A stretch of DNA of 64,000 nucleotides from Kalaharituber pfeilii (lineage: Eukaryota; Ascomycota; Pezizomycetes; Pezizales; Pezizaceae), in the NCBI GenBank assembly GCA_015179045.1, contig WHUZ01000023.1:682001-746000 (forward strand), written 5' to 3'. Below the pieces are notes generated by a model. That model was given only the letters and a program-made list of their open reading frames with translations. It was not told where the DNA came from and did not search any database. A program made the translations under genes and the position numbers. Below, piece after piece: positions 62,736-64,000 of the stretch. Numbering within the stretch: position 1 is the stretch's first letter; each line of letters opens with the position of its first letter.

Positions 62736-64000
62736 GCCAGCGACAACCACTTCGACAGGACGAGCGCTCGGAAGCCACTCCGCAACCACAGCGTCCCCCC
62801 CAGCGAAACCTACATAGATCGAAAGCTCTCAGTGCGCTGAGTCTTTAGATCTAATTTTTATTCCAAAAAACCCAACTCCTCAAGTTTCCCCCTTGGGGGT
62901 TAAGTTTTGAGGAAATTTTCAACTCCTTACTCCGTTGCCAGCACACCACCATCCCTGACTTCTTGGCATTCCCACCATGGATCCGACCAATAGATTCATG
63001 GCATTGGGCAGCCCAGCACCAAAAAACATGCCCGTAGGTGCCAAAACCACTCTGGCCAAGAGTACCCGTCTCGAGGCCCCACTGTACAAGTCTATCGGAG
63101 ATCGGCTCGGCGGAGTCAATATGTCCGATATGCTTGATGCCGTGGGGGATGTCATCGAACACATACATGCTTGCATAAAAGACCAGAAGACAAGACCAAA
63201 CTTTGAACCAACAGACAGGTTCCTGTGTGAAATCAGGAGTGTGCATCACGTCATTGCTGCTCTTGCACTAGCGGTGGAGACGGAATCATGCACAGAAATA
63301 CACAATATGCACCTGAGGAAACCCTCAAAGGAAGGGGAATCACAAACTGACCCGGAGAAACCACCAAAGCTGTCATATGCAGCAGTTGTCTCCCAGAACA
63401 TCCCGCCAAGCACACCCCCGGAAGGGGAGAATTCTGACCGACCTCCAGTGGCACCACCCAAAAGCCGAACAAAGTCCACTGCTTTCCAGTCCAAAAAAGT
63501 GAAAGGGGGACAGAGTACCAGTCCCCCCAAGCAGAAAATGTCCAAGAAACCATCTCCAGCACCATCTCCGAAGCCAATCCCAAAGGAAAGGACACTCCCG
63601 CAATCCGGTCGTGCGATCGTAGTACATGGAATTGCGGTGACAAAGAAACTCGGGAAAGTAAGAGATTGGATGGAGAATGCGAACCCATGGATGGGAAAGA
63701 TTGTTGCGGCAAGATGGTTGGTGAAGAAAGAGAGGAGGGAGGGAAAGAAGGCTAGCTCGGTTGTCATCTACCTGGAGGGGGAGGTGGAATCGGATAGCCA
63801 AACACCAGCGAAGGTAAGGTTGTCAGGCAAGTGGTACGATTCGTGCCTGTATGACTGGGATAGAAATTCAAAGGTGGACAGAAAGGGGAAGGGGAGGGAG
63901 GTGGAGGAAATGGACTTGACGGCATAGCGGGTTGTCTCATGGGTTTTATTTCCTCTATTCCCTTTTGAATGTCGGTGTATATAGTGAGTTGTTGTTTGTT
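62735..64000 (+). mobile_element. LINE 5' end with ORF1, running off the window
   Basis: The 5' UTR begins around GCGACAACCACTTCGACAGG and shares ACGAGCG, CATAGATCGAAAGC and CAAGTTTCCCCCTTGGGGG with the 48.8 kb element. ORF1 follows. The 3' end is outside the window, so it cannot be told whether this is ORF1-only or a full LINE. Confidence 0.85.
62977..63927 (+). CDS. LINE ORF1 protein, 316 residues
   Basis: Starts MDPTNRFMALGSPAPKNMPV, nearly the same as the 48.98 kb protein. Helical N-terminus (YKSIGDRLGGVNMSDMLDAV), KLSYAAVVSQNIPPSTPPEG, a Pro/Lys/Ser linker, then the RRM-like part (SGRAIVVHGIAVTKKLGKVR, DWMENANPWMGKIVAARWLV, SVVIYLEGEVESD, VRLSGKWYDSCLYDWDRNS). The stop follows a short charged tail, again without CCHC knuckles. 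Intact frame with a plausible start; probably a recent copy. Confidence 0.88.
   Translation: MDPTNRFMALGSPAPKNMPVGAKTTLAKSTRLEAPLYKSIGDRLGGVNMSDMLDAVGDVIEHIHACIKDQKTRPNFEPTDRFLCEIRSVHHVIAALALAVETESCTEIHNMHLRKPSKEGESQTDPEKPPKLSYAAVVSQNIPPSTPPEGENSDRPPVAPPKSRTKSTAFQSKKVKGGQSTSPPKQKMSKKPSPAPSPKPIPKERTLPQSGRAIVVHGIAVTKKLGKVRDWMENANPWMGKIVAARWLVKKERREGKKASSVVIYLEGEVESDSQTPAKVRLSGKWYDSCLYDWDRNSKVDRKGKGREVEEMDLTA

Noticed and set aside
1..64000. tRNA, rRNA or riboswitch genes
   Set aside because: None could be recognised by eye; a covariance-model scan was not possible, so absence is not proven.

Overview
The window looks like a transposon-choked, gene-poor region of a filamentous fungal genome, most likely an ascomycete. 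The evidence is: short introns of about 48-90 bp with GTAAGT-type donors; fungal gene families (an NFX1-type zinc-finger helicase, a kinase with HGDIS in place of HRDLK, an SRPK-like kinase fragment, a fasciclin/FAS1 gene); and the repeat set (Tad-like LINEs, Ty1/copia, gypsy and hAT relics, a pogo/jerky-like DDE element, TA-flanked MITEs). I saw no bacterial operons, CRISPR arrays or rRNA. I could not name the species.

Host genes or their remains are few. They are a gene fragment at the left edge (1-1092), an atypical kinase (6468-7352, minus), a long decayed gene resembling DUF6589 proteins (8322-10990), a possible STAND N-terminal relic (11.3-11.9 kb), an NFX1-type helicase in several exons with two frame breaks (28196-32764), an SRPK-like N-terminus cut off by a hAT end (41.4-41.8 kb), a secreted two-domain FAS1 gene broken by a solo LTR and a LINE piece (46162-48602, minus), and a multi-exon membrane protein that appears intact (58559-60744).

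The rest is mobile DNA. It includes a copia element (17853-23035) carrying a LINE-derived insertion in pol. There are two LINE lineages: LINE-A (ORF2 ends in a C-x2-C...H...C knuckle and ILEWAG) and LINE-B (C-x-C...H..RC). There are four ORF1-only LINE derivatives (48.8-50.3, 51.7-52.2, 53.2-54.6 and 62.7-64.0 kb) plus a 3' fragment of one inside copia. A 3.1 kb pogo/jerky-like element has a hexanucleotide-encoded Ser/Gly tail. MITEs include an 856-bp element with two 254-bp inverted arms and a 326-bp TA-flanked family.

The most striking feature is about twenty very short A-tailed insertions, roughly 40-85 bp including the tail. Most are flanked by 9-15 bp target-site duplications. They consist almost only of one of two 3'-terminal hairpins. 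Family A contains CGCCATAGCCC then GGGCGGCATGCG; family B runs from CCCTGCCATGGCG to GCGGGGTCACGTGAT. The same two hairpins end the long LINEs and the ORF1-only elements. The 5' ends of the short copies cluster at the base of the hairpin, so they look like either a minimal SINE-like element or a LINE product with a fixed stop point. They have hit a MITE, a copia pol gene, an LTR, a hAT relic, other LINEs and several host genes, so insertion order can be read directly from the nesting.
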